Below, piece after piece: positions 1 through 7,868 of a stretch of DNA of 64,000 nucleotides; the first letter of the stretch is position 1; the number at the start of each line of letters is the position of its first letter. This stretch comes from Sporobacter sp963677825 (lineage in GTDB: Bacteria > Bacillota > Clostridia > Oscillospirales > Oscillospiraceae), in assembly GCA_963677825.2 (NCBI GenBank), contig CAXXEF010000001.1:248001-312000 (forward strand), written 5' to 3'. Position numbers and translations under genes: made by a program. The notes beneath the pieces are model-generated. The model made no database searches and was not told the origin of the DNA. It saw nothing but the letters and a program-made list of their open reading frames with translations.

Positions 1-2
1 TG

Positions 3-404
3 TGGCTTAAAGAAATCTTAGAAAGCATGGATAAGCATCTTGATGAAACTAAAAAAGCTGAGATTCTAGAAGATTGCGGCGAAACCTGCCCGTTTACGCA
101 TCTTAATGATGCTAATCTTGCTCTAATTGTTAGTCAAGCCGAAAGCGATCAGGATTTTATAGATCGGCTATCACAACAATGGCACGTTAAACGTGAAGAA
201 GACCGAGTTTACGTTGTTTTCGATCAGTGTTATTGTCCGATGGTAAATACCGATATATCCGGTATATCTCAGTCGATGTGCTACTGTACACGGGGAAACA
301 TCAAGAGAAAATTCAGGCTTGGTCTGGGCAGAGCGGTAGATGTCTGTATGGAAAAAAGCATTCTGGCCGGAGATAACGAGTGCCGCTTCAGAGTATTTGT
401 TTAG
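3..404 (+). CDS. Cys-rich protein of unknown function, 5' end outside window
   Basis: The reading frame is open from the window edge; the first ATG is at 27, but codons 3-26 (WLKEILES) read without a stop, so the true start probably lies upstream. The visible part is about 133 residues. It has Cys clusters CGETC, CYCPM and CYC, followed by a C-terminal GDNECRFRV-like strand. That ending recalls the C-termini of V4R-type and L-2-amino-thiazoline-4-carboxylate hydrolase-like proteins (G-D-x-x-C-x-F), so a small-molecule or metal-binding role is conceivable, but I do not recognise the family. A bidirectional hairpin at 472-506 follows. No function is assigned. Confidence 0.6.
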   Translation, partial: WLKEILESMDKHLDETKKAEILEDCGETCPFTHLNDANLALIVSQAESDQDFIDRLSQQWHVKREEDRVYVVFDQCYCPMVNTDISGISQSMCYCTRGNIKRKFRLGLGRAVDVCMEKSILAGDNECRFRVFV

Positions 405-471
405 CGGGCAAGCTTTTAAACAGCTATCATTGAAATTTCATTTCTTATACACAGGTAAACGTACTAAAAGA

Positions 472-506
472 AAAACACCCGCGCCAATTGGCGCGGGTGT
501 TTTTTA
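472..506. terminator. Bidirectional rho-independent terminator
   Basis: A perfect 28-base palindrome (474-501, arms AACACCCGCGCCAA/TTGGCGCGGGTGTT) is flanked by A-run and T-run on both strands. It lies between the convergent 5'-truncated gene and the pyrophosphatase gene and can serve both. Confidence 0.85.
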
Positions 507-515
507 AAATTACAG

Positions 516-2630
516 TTAGAAGATGGAGACGGCGGCGATGACGCCGGCGAAAACAATGGAGACAGTGGATACAAGCTTGATGAGGATGTTGAGTGACGGA
601 CCCGACGTGTCCTTAAACGGATCGCCGACCGTGTCACCAATGACAGCAGCCTTATGGCAGTCGGAGCCTTTGCCGCCGTGTTCGCCGGATTCGATGTATT
701 TCTTGGCGTTATCCCACGCGCCGCCGGCGTTAGCCATGAAGACCGCGACGGCGAAGCCTGTGACGGTTGTGCCGCCAAGCAGACCGACGACGCCTTCGAC
801 GCCGAGAACCAGGCCCGTAACGATCGGGACAATAACGGCCAGCAGGGAAGGGGCAACCATTTCGTGCAACGCGCCGCGCGTACAAAGGTCGACACATGCT
901 TCGTAATCGGGATCGGTTGTGCCGTCCATAATACCGGCGATTTCACGGAACTGGCGGCGAACCTCGACGACGATCGACTGCGCTGCGCGCTGGACGGCGC
1001 TCATCGTTCGTGCGGAGAATGCAAACACGAGCATTGCACCGATGAACAGACCGACAAGAACGGCCGGATTGGTCAGCGATAGGTCGAGCACTTTACCGTC
1101 CAGCTTGACTTTGGCAACCTCGACATACGAAACGAGCAGCGCCAGCGCTGTCAGCGCGGCTGAGCCGATGGCAAAGCCCTTGCCGGTTGCCGCGGTGGTG
1201 TTGCCGAGTGAGTCGAGCGCATCGGTACGTGCGCGGACTTCTTTACCCATGCCGCTCATTTCGGCGATGCCGCCGGCGTTATCGGCGACAGGGCCGTAGG
1301 CGTCGGTCGCGAGGGTAATACCAAGCGTTGAGAGCATCGCAACGGCTGCAATGCCGATGCCGTACAGACCGCGTGAAAAACTGAGTTCATAGCCTTCAAC
1401 ACCGGTGTGCAGCACGCCGCCGGCGGCGACGAAGCTGCCGATAACAGCGGCTGCTACAATGATAATCGGCGCGGCCGTCGATGCCATGCCGAGCGAGATG
1501 CCACCGATAATCGTCGTTGCGGCGCCGGTTTCGGTCGTCGCAGCGAGTTTCTTAGTGGGCTTATAGGTGTCAGAGGTGTAGTATTCGGTGAAGTAGCCAA
1601 TCGCGTTACCGGCGACAAGCCCGCAGAAGATCGCGATCAGGATGCCCCACCAGTTAGCGCCCTCGACGTCTTTCATTATAAAATACGTCAACGGAATAGC
1701 GGCCAAAGCCGCAAGACCGGCAGCAATATAAATACCGGTGCGCAGGGTTTTAAGCAGTTCGTGCTGGGTCGCGTTTTCACCCGTACGGATAAAGAACGTG
1801 CCGATGATCGAGCAAGCAATGCCGACGGCAGCCAGCGCAAGCGGCAGGAACATACCGTTCCAGCCGAAGCCGGCGGCAGAGCCGATGGCAAACGTTGCAA
1901 GGATCGAGCCGATGTAGGATTCGTACAGGTCGGCACCCATGCCGGCCACGTCGCCGACGTTGTCACCGACGTTGTCGGCAATCGTCGCGGGGTTGCGCGG
2001 GTCATCTTCGGGGATACCGGCTTCAACTTTGCCGACGAGGTCGGCGCCGACGTCGGCCGCTTTGGTGAAGATACCACCGCCGACACGCGCGAACAGCGCG
2101 GCTGCGGAGGCACCCATGCCGAACATAACCATCGTCGTGGCGATCGTGGATGCATCGGCGTGGAAGGCATATTTAAGCACATGGAACCAGACGGATACGT
2201 CCAAAATGCCCAGACCCACGACGGTGAAACCCATGACGGAGCCGGAGGAGAACGCAACCTTCAGACCTTGGTTGAGGCTTTCGCTGGCAGCGTTCGCCGT
2301 GCGGGCGTTGGCGGCCGTTGCGATTTTCATACCGATAAATCCGGCCAGACATGAATAAAAGCCGCCGGTGATGAACGCGAAGGGTACAAAGGGAGAAACG
2401 AGACCGACAACCGCGAGTACGCCCAGAATGACCGCCATGACGCCGAAAAAGATCAGCAGGCTTCTGTACTGACGTCTGAGGTATGCGTTTGCGCCCCTGC
2501 GAATAGCCGCAGCGATTTTCTGCATGGTCGCGTTACCCTCAGAAAATCGTAATACCTTGCGGCTTTGAAGAAAAGCAAAACTCAGCGCGAGCAGGCTCCC
2601 AACAAAACCAATCCAAAAAAGTGTTTCCAT
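516..2630 (-). CDS. hppA: Membrane-bound proton/sodium-translocating pyrophosphatase
   Basis: 704 residues, the usual length for a bacterial M-PPase with about 16 membrane helices. It hydrolyses cytoplasmic pyrophosphate and pumps Na+ or H+ outward. The pyrophosphate-binding loop DVGADLVGKVEAG is at about 193-205 and the Asp-rich DNVGDNVGDVAG segment at about 219-230. The motif GNTTAATGKG (476-485) has Ala480 and Gly483, the K+-dependent signature; K+-independent enzymes carry Lys and Thr there. Glu in DLYES (about 237) matches the glutamate position of Na+-pumping enzymes, so Na+ (or Na+/H+) transport is inferred. ATG start with AGGAAG upstream on the minus strand. Single-gene unit ended by the hairpin at 472-506. 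Confidence 0.95.
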   Translation of the reverse strand: METLFWIGFVGSLLALSFAFLQSRKVLRFSEGNATMQKIAAAIRRGANAYLRRQYRSLLIFFGVMAVILGVLAVVGLVSPFVPFAFITGGFYSCLAGFIGMKIATAANARTANAASESLNQGLKVAFSSGSVMGFTVVGLGILDVSVWFHVLKYAFHADASTIATTMVMFGMGASAAALFARVGGGIFTKAADVGADLVGKVEAGIPEDDPRNPATIADNVGDNVGDVAGMGADLYESYIGSILATFAIGSAAGFGWNGMFLPLALAAVGIACSIIGTFFIRTGENATQHELLKTLRTGIYIAAGLAALAAIPLTYFIMKDVEGANWWGILIAIFCGLVAGNAIGYFTEYYTSDTYKPTKKLAATTETGAATTIIGGISLGMASTAAPIIIVAAAVIGSFVAAGGVLHTGVEGYELSFSRGLYGIGIAAVAMLSTLGITLATDAYGPVADNAGGIAEMSGMGKEVRARTDALDSLGNTTAATGKGFAIGSAALTALALLVSYVEVAKVKLDGKVLDLSLTNPAVLVGLFIGAMLVFAFSARTMSAVQRAAQSIVVEVRRQFREIAGIMDGTTDPDYEACVDLCTRGALHEMVAPSLLAVIVPIVTGLVLGVEGVVGLLGGTTVTGFAVAVFMANAGGAWDNAKKYIESGEHGGKGSDCHKAAVIGDTVGDPFKDTSGPSLNILIKLVSTVSIVFAGVIAAVSIF

Positions 2631-2796
2631 ATATCATCTTCCTAGTCATATAAAGTCGACCTATTTTAACACACTGTTGGGGAAATGAAAACAAGCCGCG
2701 TCCATTTTACAAAAATAATCCTAAATTATCGAATGAATGTGCAAAAGTGCAACTGGACAACATAATTCGGGCGTGATAAAATGTGTTGTAAACTTG

Positions 2797-2818
2797 ACTG
2801 CACAGACGCGTGTGCAGT
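2797..2818 (+). promoter_or_regulatory. 8-bp inverted repeat upstream of the folate riboswitch
   Basis: ACTGCACA and TGTGCAGT flank a 6-base loop directly before the riboswitch. It could be a leader hairpin or an operator. A TTGACT hexamer just upstream (about 2794) lacks a convincing -10, so the promoter of folT is not resolved. Confidence 0.35.
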
Positions 2819-2923
2819 TTAGGCAGAGTAGAACGCCTTGCGTAAAGTGCCGACTGGACGGGGAGTTGTCAGTTGGACGAAGGATTATATTCCACGGTTT
2901 GGTGTTCGCATCCCGCTGCTACA
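2819..2923 (+). promoter_or_regulatory. Tetrahydrofolate (THF) riboswitch
   Basis: Conserved blocks of the class I THF riboswitch appear in order: GCAGAGTAGA, TGCGTAAAGTGCC, GGGGAGTTG, GACGA and TTCGCATCCCGCTGCTAC. The outer helix P1 can pair TAGGCAG (2819-2825) with CTGCTA near 2917-2922. Known family members bind reduced folates and repress folate transport and synthesis genes; here the downstream genes are folT and folC, which fits. Boundaries are approximate because they were placed by eye. Confidence 0.85.
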
Positions 2924-2935
2924 TAACGGAGACAA

Positions 2936-3020
2936 ACCTCCTATATGTGGCGCACAATGAGTGCTTGCTGCCCTGCCGCAACAACGGTTGCGTCAGCATG
3001 CGCCCACATTATTAGGAGGT
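2936..3020 (+). promoter_or_regulatory. Long hairpin sequestering the folT ribosome binding site (expression platform)
   Basis: ACCTCCT (2936-2942) is complementary to the Shine-Dalgarno AGGAGGT (3014-3020), and pairing continues through ATGTGG (2945-2950) with CCACAT (3004-3009). An inner hairpin CGCAAC/GTTGCG with loop AACG lies at 2977-2992. The structure would hide the folT start. It sits directly after the THF riboswitch, so folate-dependent translational control is inferred. Confidence 0.7.
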
Positions 3021-3026
3021 CTTTCT

Positions 3027-3602
3027 ATGTCTAGAACTAAGAAATTGTTTGCTCCCAGAAGACTGACGGCCATGGCGATTTTTATCGCGCTCCAGATCGT
3101 GCTTGCACGTTTTGCAGGTTTCTATATTTTTGAAGGCCTGCGCGTTAGTTTGGAGGCCATACCGATTATTCTGGCCAGTATCTGGATCGGTCCGGTTGCC
3201 GGATTGCTTGTCGGATTTTTAAGCGATCTTGTCGGCACGCTGATTGGCGGTGTCGGTGTCTATTTTCCGCCTATCGCGATAACACCGATTCTTATGGGCG
3301 TTTTGCCCGGCCTTATCTACCGCTACATTTATAAAGAAAACATGAACTTAGTCAAATGTGTTGTGATGGTCTTCGCCGCAGAGATTATCGCCAGTCTGCT
3401 GTATGGGTCACTTGCTCTAACGTGGTATTTTGCGTTGTTCGTTCCAAATAAGCAAATGACATATCAGATCATGTTCATGTCACGCTTGCTCCCCAAATTA
3501 GTAACCATGTCCCTTGACACACTGATTGTATGGCTCGTGCATCGAACAGCCTACAAGCGTGCTATTGCACCGATAATTCAAGGGCACAAGGGACGAGCCT
3601 AA
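3027..3602 (+). CDS. folT: Folate ECF transporter S component
   Basis: 191 residues with about six hydrophobic segments, matching the FolT family of substrate-binding S components. In the family, FolT associates with a shared energising module (EcfT plus two ATPases), which is not encoded in this window. The start is ATG 3027, set by the strong SD AGGAGGT at 3014-3020; the open frame extends further upstream, but that part overlaps the regulatory hairpin. The product begins MSRTKKLFAPRRL and then enters the membrane. Cotranscribed with folC 21 bases downstream. Expression is probably set by the THF riboswitch and SD-sequestering hairpin. Confidence 0.92.
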   Translation: MSRTKKLFAPRRLTAMAIFIALQIVLARFAGFYIFEGLRVSLEAIPIILASIWIGPVAGLLVGFLSDLVGTLIGGVGVYFPPIAITPILMGVLPGLIYRYIYKENMNLVKCVVMVFAAEIIASLLYGSLALTWYFALFVPNKQMTYQIMFMSRLLPKLVTMSLDTLIVWLVHRTAYKRAIAPIIQGHKGRA

Positions 3603-3623
3603 TAATAAGAAGACAGGTAATTT

Positions 3624-4907
3624 ATGAGTTACGAGGAAACACTACAGTACATTCATAACGTCAAATGGCAGGGCAGTAAGCCCGGCCTTGAACGCACCGA
3701 GCGTCTGCTTAAAGCGCTCGGTAATCCCGAAAAAAAGTTGAAGTTCGTCCATATCGCAGGTACGAACGGCAAAGGCTCCGCCGCGGCGTGCATCGCGTCT
3801 GTTTTACAGCGCGCCGGCTACAAAACGGGGCTGTACACGTCACCGTTCATTCTGCGCTTCAACGAGCGGATGCAAGTAAACGGTGTGCACATCACCGATG
3901 ATGAGCTCGAAACAATGACCGACGAGATCCGTCCCTTCGCCGACGCGATGACCGACGACCCGCCGACGGAGTTTGAACTGATCACGGCGCTGGCGATGAA
4001 GCATTTTCTGTATAAGCAATGCGATATCGTCGTGCTGGAGGTCGGGATGGGCGGCGAGCTCGACTCGACCAACGTCATCGAAACGCCGGAGGTCGCCGTT
4101 ATTACGGCAATCGGGCTCGACCATACGGCGGAGCTTGGTTCAACCATCCGCGAGATCACGTCAGCCAAGGCCGGCATCATCAAGCCCGACGGTGACGTTG
4201 TGCTCTACGGCGGCGACGCCGACGTTGAAGACGTCGTCGCGCAGACATGCGCACGTCAAAATGCGCGGCTGCACCGCACCGATTTTACGCTTCTGAACAT
4301 CCTTACTGCCGATCTCGACGGCGTGATGTTTGACTTCTCCCCATATAAGAACATCCGGCTGCCGCTTGTCGGCACGTATCAGCCCCGAAACGCGGCCGTC
4401 GCGATCACGGCGCTCGAAATTTTACGCGTCAAGGGCTATACCATCACCGACGACGATATCATCGACGGACTGGCTGTTGTTAAATGGCCCGGGCGATTCG
4501 AGATTCTTGCACGTGCACCGGTGTTTATTTTAGACGGCGCGCACAATCCGCACGGCGTCGCCGCGACGGCTGAAAGCCTGCGGCAGTATTTTGGCGACAA
4601 GAAAATCGTCTTTATCCTCGGCGTCATGGCCGATAAAGACATCGGTGAGATGATCCCGTATATCGACGCGCTGGCCGAGCGGTATATTGCCGTCCAGCCA
4701 AACCATCCGCGTGCGATGAAAGCCGAACAGCTTCGCGATCAGCTGGCTCAAACCGGTAAACCGGCCGCAGCCGCGCCATCCATTCTTGAGGGCGTGGCGC
4801 TGGCGGTTGAGCAAGCCGGTTTGGACGGCGTCGTGTGCGCGATCGGGTCGTTTTATATGTCCAGCGACATCCGCGAGGCGGTATCTGCGCTGGACGCAAG
4901 AATATAG
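3624..4907 (+). CDS. folC: Folylpolyglutamate synthase (possibly also dihydrofolate synthase)
   Basis: 427 residues, normal Mur-ligase-family FolC length. The P-loop GTNGKGS is at 46-52, followed by TSPF and the substrate loop FNERMQVNG, and the C-terminal domain has DGAHNPHG. It adds glutamate residues to folates in the cytoplasm, trapping folate brought in by FolT. Weak SD (GACAGG) before ATG 3624. The pairing with folT under a THF riboswitch suggests the cell relies at least partly on folate uptake; no folP, folK or folB is seen here. Whether it also has dihydropteroate ligase activity cannot be told from sequence. Confidence 0.95.
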   Translation: MSYEETLQYIHNVKWQGSKPGLERTERLLKALGNPEKKLKFVHIAGTNGKGSAAACIASVLQRAGYKTGLYTSPFILRFNERMQVNGVHITDDELETMTDEIRPFADAMTDDPPTEFELITALAMKHFLYKQCDIVVLEVGMGGELDSTNVIETPEVAVITAIGLDHTAELGSTIREITSAKAGIIKPDGDVVLYGGDADVEDVVAQTCARQNARLHRTDFTLLNILTADLDGVMFDFSPYKNIRLPLVGTYQPRNAAVAITALEILRVKGYTITDDDIIDGLAVVKWPGRFEILARAPVFILDGAHNPHGVAATAESLRQYFGDKKIVFILGVMADKDIGEMIPYIDALAERYIAVQPNHPRAMKAEQLRDQLAQTGKPAAAAPSILEGVALAVEQAGLDGVVCAIGSFYMSSDIREAVSALDARI

Positions 4908-4911
4908 CGTA

Positions 4912-4935
4912 GCAGGGCGGTCTAAACCGCCCTGT
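4912..4935 (+). terminator. GC-rich hairpin after folC
   Basis: CAGGGCGGT and ACCGCCCTG form a 9-bp stem immediately after the folC stop. The T-run is poor, so it may stabilise the 3' end rather than terminate strongly; a better terminator follows at 4975-5005. Confidence 0.5.
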
Positions 4936-4974
4936 TGACATTCTGTCTAAAAATTTTCCATATTTTATAGTGTT

Positions 4975-5005
4975 AACAGCGCAATGCACATTGCGCTGTT
5001 TTTAT
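4975..5005 (+). terminator. Rho-independent terminator of folT-folC
   Basis: AACAGCGCAATG and CATTGCGCTGTT form a 12-bp stem with a CA centre, followed by TTTTA. The -35 of the next promoter (4991) overlaps the right arm. Confidence 0.75.
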
Positions 5006-5019
5006 CTTTTATATATAAT
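4991..5019 (+). promoter_or_regulatory. Sigma-A-type promoter for the AEC permease
   Basis: TTGCGC (4991-4996), 17-base spacer, perfect TATAAT (5014-5019). Confidence 0.55.
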
Positions 5020-5077
5020 GTCCGCATTAGAGAAAAAGATGGTGGTTTAGATTATACAAATTCAATTAGTCATCATA

Positions 5078-5959
5078 TTGCTTGTGGCCGTCGGGTTCTT
5101 CATCACCAAAAAGGGCTTTTTTACAGCAAAGGCCCGTGCGGACATGACAAATGTCGTCATCTATGTGATTTTACCGTGCAGCATTTTTCATTCTTTTGAA
5201 ACAGGTCTCACAACCGACGTTTTGGGCAAGGCCGGGATCGTGTTTGCCATTGCGTTCGGCGCGCAGCTTTTATATCTGGCGATCAATCCGCTCATTTACC
5301 GGCGGTTCCCCCAACGCAAGCGCGTGATCATGCAGTATGCGACCATTTGCAACAACGCGGGTTTTATGGGCCTGCCGGTCATCGAGACGGTTTTTGGTGC
5401 GACCGGTGTTTTATACGGATCGGTCGTGCTGATCCCGATCCGGCTGTTTATGTGGACGTTCGGCTTATCGCTGTTCACGAAAAGCGATAAACGCCAGCAG
5501 CTCCGGCGTCTGGCCACGCATCCGTGCATCTGGGCGGTCATCCTCGGCATCGGGTATATGTTCCTGCCATGGCAGCTGCCGATGTTTATGAGCCGCACGA
5601 TCGACCTCATCGGCAGTTGTACGACGCCGCTGGCAATGATGATCGTCGGGTCGATCCTCAGCGAGGTCGACTTCAAGACCGTATTTGACAAGGCGACGTT
5701 TTACTTCTCCTTCATCCGCCTGATTGCCATACCGGCTGTCGTTTTCGGCGTGCTGAAACTCATCGGCGTCGATCCCATCGTCGCAGGCGTGGCGGTGCTG
5801 TCGACGGCGATGCCCGCGGCAACGATCTCGGCGATGCTGGCGCAAAAGTACGGCCAGGATCATCAGTTTGCCTCAAAGCTTATTTTCGTCTCGACGTTGT
5901 TCTCGCTGGTGACGCTCCCGGTCATCGGGTATTTACTGCGCTCAGGGATTTTAGCCTGA
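5078..5959 (+). CDS. AEC family transporter (auxin efflux carrier-type permease)
   Basis: About 293 residues with ten predicted membrane segments, typical of AEC permeases that export small organic acids or related solutes; substrate unknown. Family-like features include the N-terminal VGFFITKKGFF, the ILPCSIF helix and NNAGFMGLPV. TTG 5078 is the first standard start codon, but homology-like hydrophobic sequence continues upstream to 5051 (IIQIQLVII), where the frame closes with TAG at 5048. The only upstream candidates are ATT/ATA codons following GGTGG, so a non-standard ATT start at 5051 is possible. Monocistronic, ending at the bidirectional hairpin 5983-6013. Confidence 0.85.
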   Translation: MLVAVGFFITKKGFFTAKARADMTNVVIYVILPCSIFHSFETGLTTDVLGKAGIVFAIAFGAQLLYLAINPLIYRRFPQRKRVIMQYATICNNAGFMGLPVIETVFGATGVLYGSVVLIPIRLFMWTFGLSLFTKSDKRQQLRRLATHPCIWAVILGIGYMFLPWQLPMFMSRTIDLIGSCTTPLAMMIVGSILSEVDFKTVFDKATFYFSFIRLIAIPAVVFGVLKLIGVDPIVAGVAVLSTAMPAATISAMLAQKYGQDHQFASKLIFVSTLFSLVTLPVIGYLLRSGILA

Positions 5960-5982
5960 TCGTCGCCCGTTAGCGTAATAAA

Positions 5983-6013
5983 AAAAGCCGGATGCTTGAT
6001 GCATCCGGCTTTT
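5983..6013. terminator. Bidirectional terminator
   Basis: AAAAGCCGGATGC and GCATCCGGCTTTT form a 13-bp stem with a 5-base loop between the convergent AEC permease and antiporter genes. Confidence 0.85.
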
Positions 6014-6037
6014 GTGTTTTTTGAGTGTGCCGACAGC

Positions 6038-7243
6038 TTAGTCTATTTCGCCCCAGTCGCTGCCGCCGTCATCGAGGCGGCTTCGCGGGAAAATGATGCA
6101 CACATTATAGATCTTACACAGCATTTTGCTCAGGCGCAGGACGAGCGTCGAGATAATCGTCGTCACGAACGCGAGCACGATCATGACCTGCCCGATCACG
6201 GGGATTGCTCCGGCGGAGATCCGTGAGATAAGCAGCGAAAACTCGCCGCGCGGGATCGTGATGAATGCGATGAACAGCGCCATCGTCTTGTCGCGCTTAA
6301 GCACACGGCTGATGATGATGCTCGACAGGATCTTGCCGAGGACCGCCGCGCCGACGCACAGCAGCAAAATGCCGATTTTGTCGAGCAGATTGTTCAGCTG
6401 CAGCGCCATGCCGAACGAGAAGAAGAAGACGCTGCCGAATATATCGCGCAAGGTCAAGGTGACGCTTTCGATGTTTTTGACGTTGGTCATCCGAGAAAAA
6501 ACAATCCCGAGGAAAAAGGCCGACAGCGCTTTTGAGACGCCGAGCAGCTCACCGAGCGCCGTCACGAGCAGAACCAGCCCGAAAAAGGTGACCATTAGCA
6601 GTTCCTTGCGCCGTACACCGAGCATTTTATCCAGAAATTTCGGGCGGATTTTCGCAACGAAGATCATAAACGCGCAGAAGGCGAGCGCCTTGAACAGATC
6701 AATCGTCACAGTCAGCGGGTTTACCACCGCGCTACCGGAAACACCGGCCGAAACAAAGATTAGAAAGATGATCATGACAAGGTCTTCAAAGACCATAATA
6801 CCCATGATGAGGCTGCCCTCGGGGTGCTTGCCGAGATTCATCTCGACGAGGCTTTTCGTCACGATGCCCGAGCTGCTCATGTAGATCGCGCCGGCGATGA
6901 TGAGGCTGTGCAGGACGCTCAGGTTGATGATCTGCCCGACGGCAAAGCCGATACCGAAGTTGACAATAAAGTCGATCAGGCCGGCTTCTAGCATTGCTTT
7001 TTTATTGCTTTTGAATGTCTGTAGTGAAAACTCAAGACCCAGAAACAGCAGCAGAAAAACGACGCCGACTTCACCCATCAGCTCGATGATTTCGACCTCG
7101 GTGATGATACCGAAAAGGTTCGGGCCGAGCAGGATGCCGGCAATAATATAAAACGGCGCAAAAAACAGCTTTGTTTTTTCGGCCAGATAAGCCGAGGCCG
7201 AGATGGCGGCAAAGCAGACGGCGATTTGGAAGTAGACGTTCAA
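6038..7243 (-). CDS. Cation:proton antiporter, CPA2 family
   Basis: 401 residues of almost continuous membrane segments in the Na+/H+ exchanger (Kef/NapA-like) fold. Family features visible: GPNLFG in the second segment, LLLFLGLEFSL, the SSSGIVTKSL stretch, and an MVFEDLVM segment with the likely ion-binding Asp. It lacks the C-terminal TrkA-N/RCK domain of Kef proteins and ends in a short acidic tail. Probable role is exchange of Na+ or K+ for protons across the cytoplasmic membrane. Its start lies 29 bases after the stop of the C_GCAxxG_C_C gene, so the two are probably cotranscribed. Confidence 0.88.
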   Translation of the reverse strand: MNVYFQIAVCFAAISASAYLAEKTKLFFAPFYIIAGILLGPNLFGIITEVEIIELMGEVGVVFLLLFLGLEFSLQTFKSNKKAMLEAGLIDFIVNFGIGFAVGQIINLSVLHSLIIAGAIYMSSSGIVTKSLVEMNLGKHPEGSLIMGIMVFEDLVMIIFLIFVSAGVSGSAVVNPLTVTIDLFKALAFCAFMIFVAKIRPKFLDKMLGVRRKELLMVTFFGLVLLVTALGELLGVSKALSAFFLGIVFSRMTNVKNIESVTLTLRDIFGSVFFFSFGMALQLNNLLDKIGILLLCVGAAVLGKILSSIIISRVLKRDKTMALFIAFITIPRGEFSLLISRISAGAIPVIGQVMIVLAFVTTIISTLVLRLSKMLCKIYNVCIIFPRSRLDDGGSDWGEID

Positions 7244-7272
7244 GGTGTCACAGCCTCTCTTTTTAGGTGCGC

Positions 7273-7707
7273 TTAGTAGCCCATATCATCGAGAATTTCC
7301 GCAGCAGTCTCGATGGCGTCTGCGCAGATGGTGCCGAACAAATTGTCCTGCAGGGCTTTCGTACGGCCTTCCGTCGTCATTACGTCAACGCCGATAACAC
7401 CGGGACATGTCGTTGCGCCGGTTTCTTCGCGGAAGCGTTTGGTGATCTCCGCGGATTGCTGACTGCAGCGATGTCTGGCGTCGGCATTTGCCGGCAGGTC
7501 GCTGCCGTATCTAAGTCCGGCCACAAGAAGCGCCGCCGTTAAAGCGCCGCAGGTGCCGCCACAGCCCATCCCGCCGCCCATATTGCTGGCGAGCTTGAGC
7601 GCTGTGGATTGATTAAGTCCATAAGCCTCACTGAATGCGCCCAGAACAGACTGTGCACAGTTAAAGCCTTGATCGTGCAGTTGTTCGGCTAATTCTACTT
7701 TATCCAT
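7273..7707 (-). CDS. C_GCAxxG_C_C family protein
   Basis: 144 residues from ATG 7707, chosen because AAGGAG precedes it; the longer frame to 7737 has no such site. Conserved cysteines occur in NCAQSVL (near 18), MGCGGTCGA (near 45-53) and RHRC/TTCPGV further on, the pattern that names the family (TIGR01909-type). Members are small, possibly redox-active or metal-binding proteins of unknown biochemical role. Here it precedes a cation antiporter. Confidence 0.85.
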   Translation of the reverse strand: MDKVELAEQLHDQGFNCAQSVLGAFSEAYGLNQSTALKLASNMGGGMGCGGTCGALTAALLVAGLRYGSDLPANADARHRCSQQSAEITKRFREETGATTCPGVIGVDVMTTEGRTKALQDNLFGTICADAIETAAEILDDMGY

Positions 7708-7868
7708 TGAACGCTCCTTAACATATAAATTACTCACAAATTAGATACAAATATATCATTTCTCAGCCTTTGTGTAAAGACGCCGCATTACGCCGCCGCG
7801 CAGGACGTCGGACAGGCAAATGTCGCGCTAAGATGATGATGCGGCGGACTACTTACCAAATTATAATG

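Noticed and set aside
1407..2354. Long open frame (315 codons) on the plus strand opposite hppA
   Set aside because: Antisense to a certain gene; composition rich in Arg/Gly/Asp repeats caused by the GC-rich codon pattern; no ribosome binding site or family signature.
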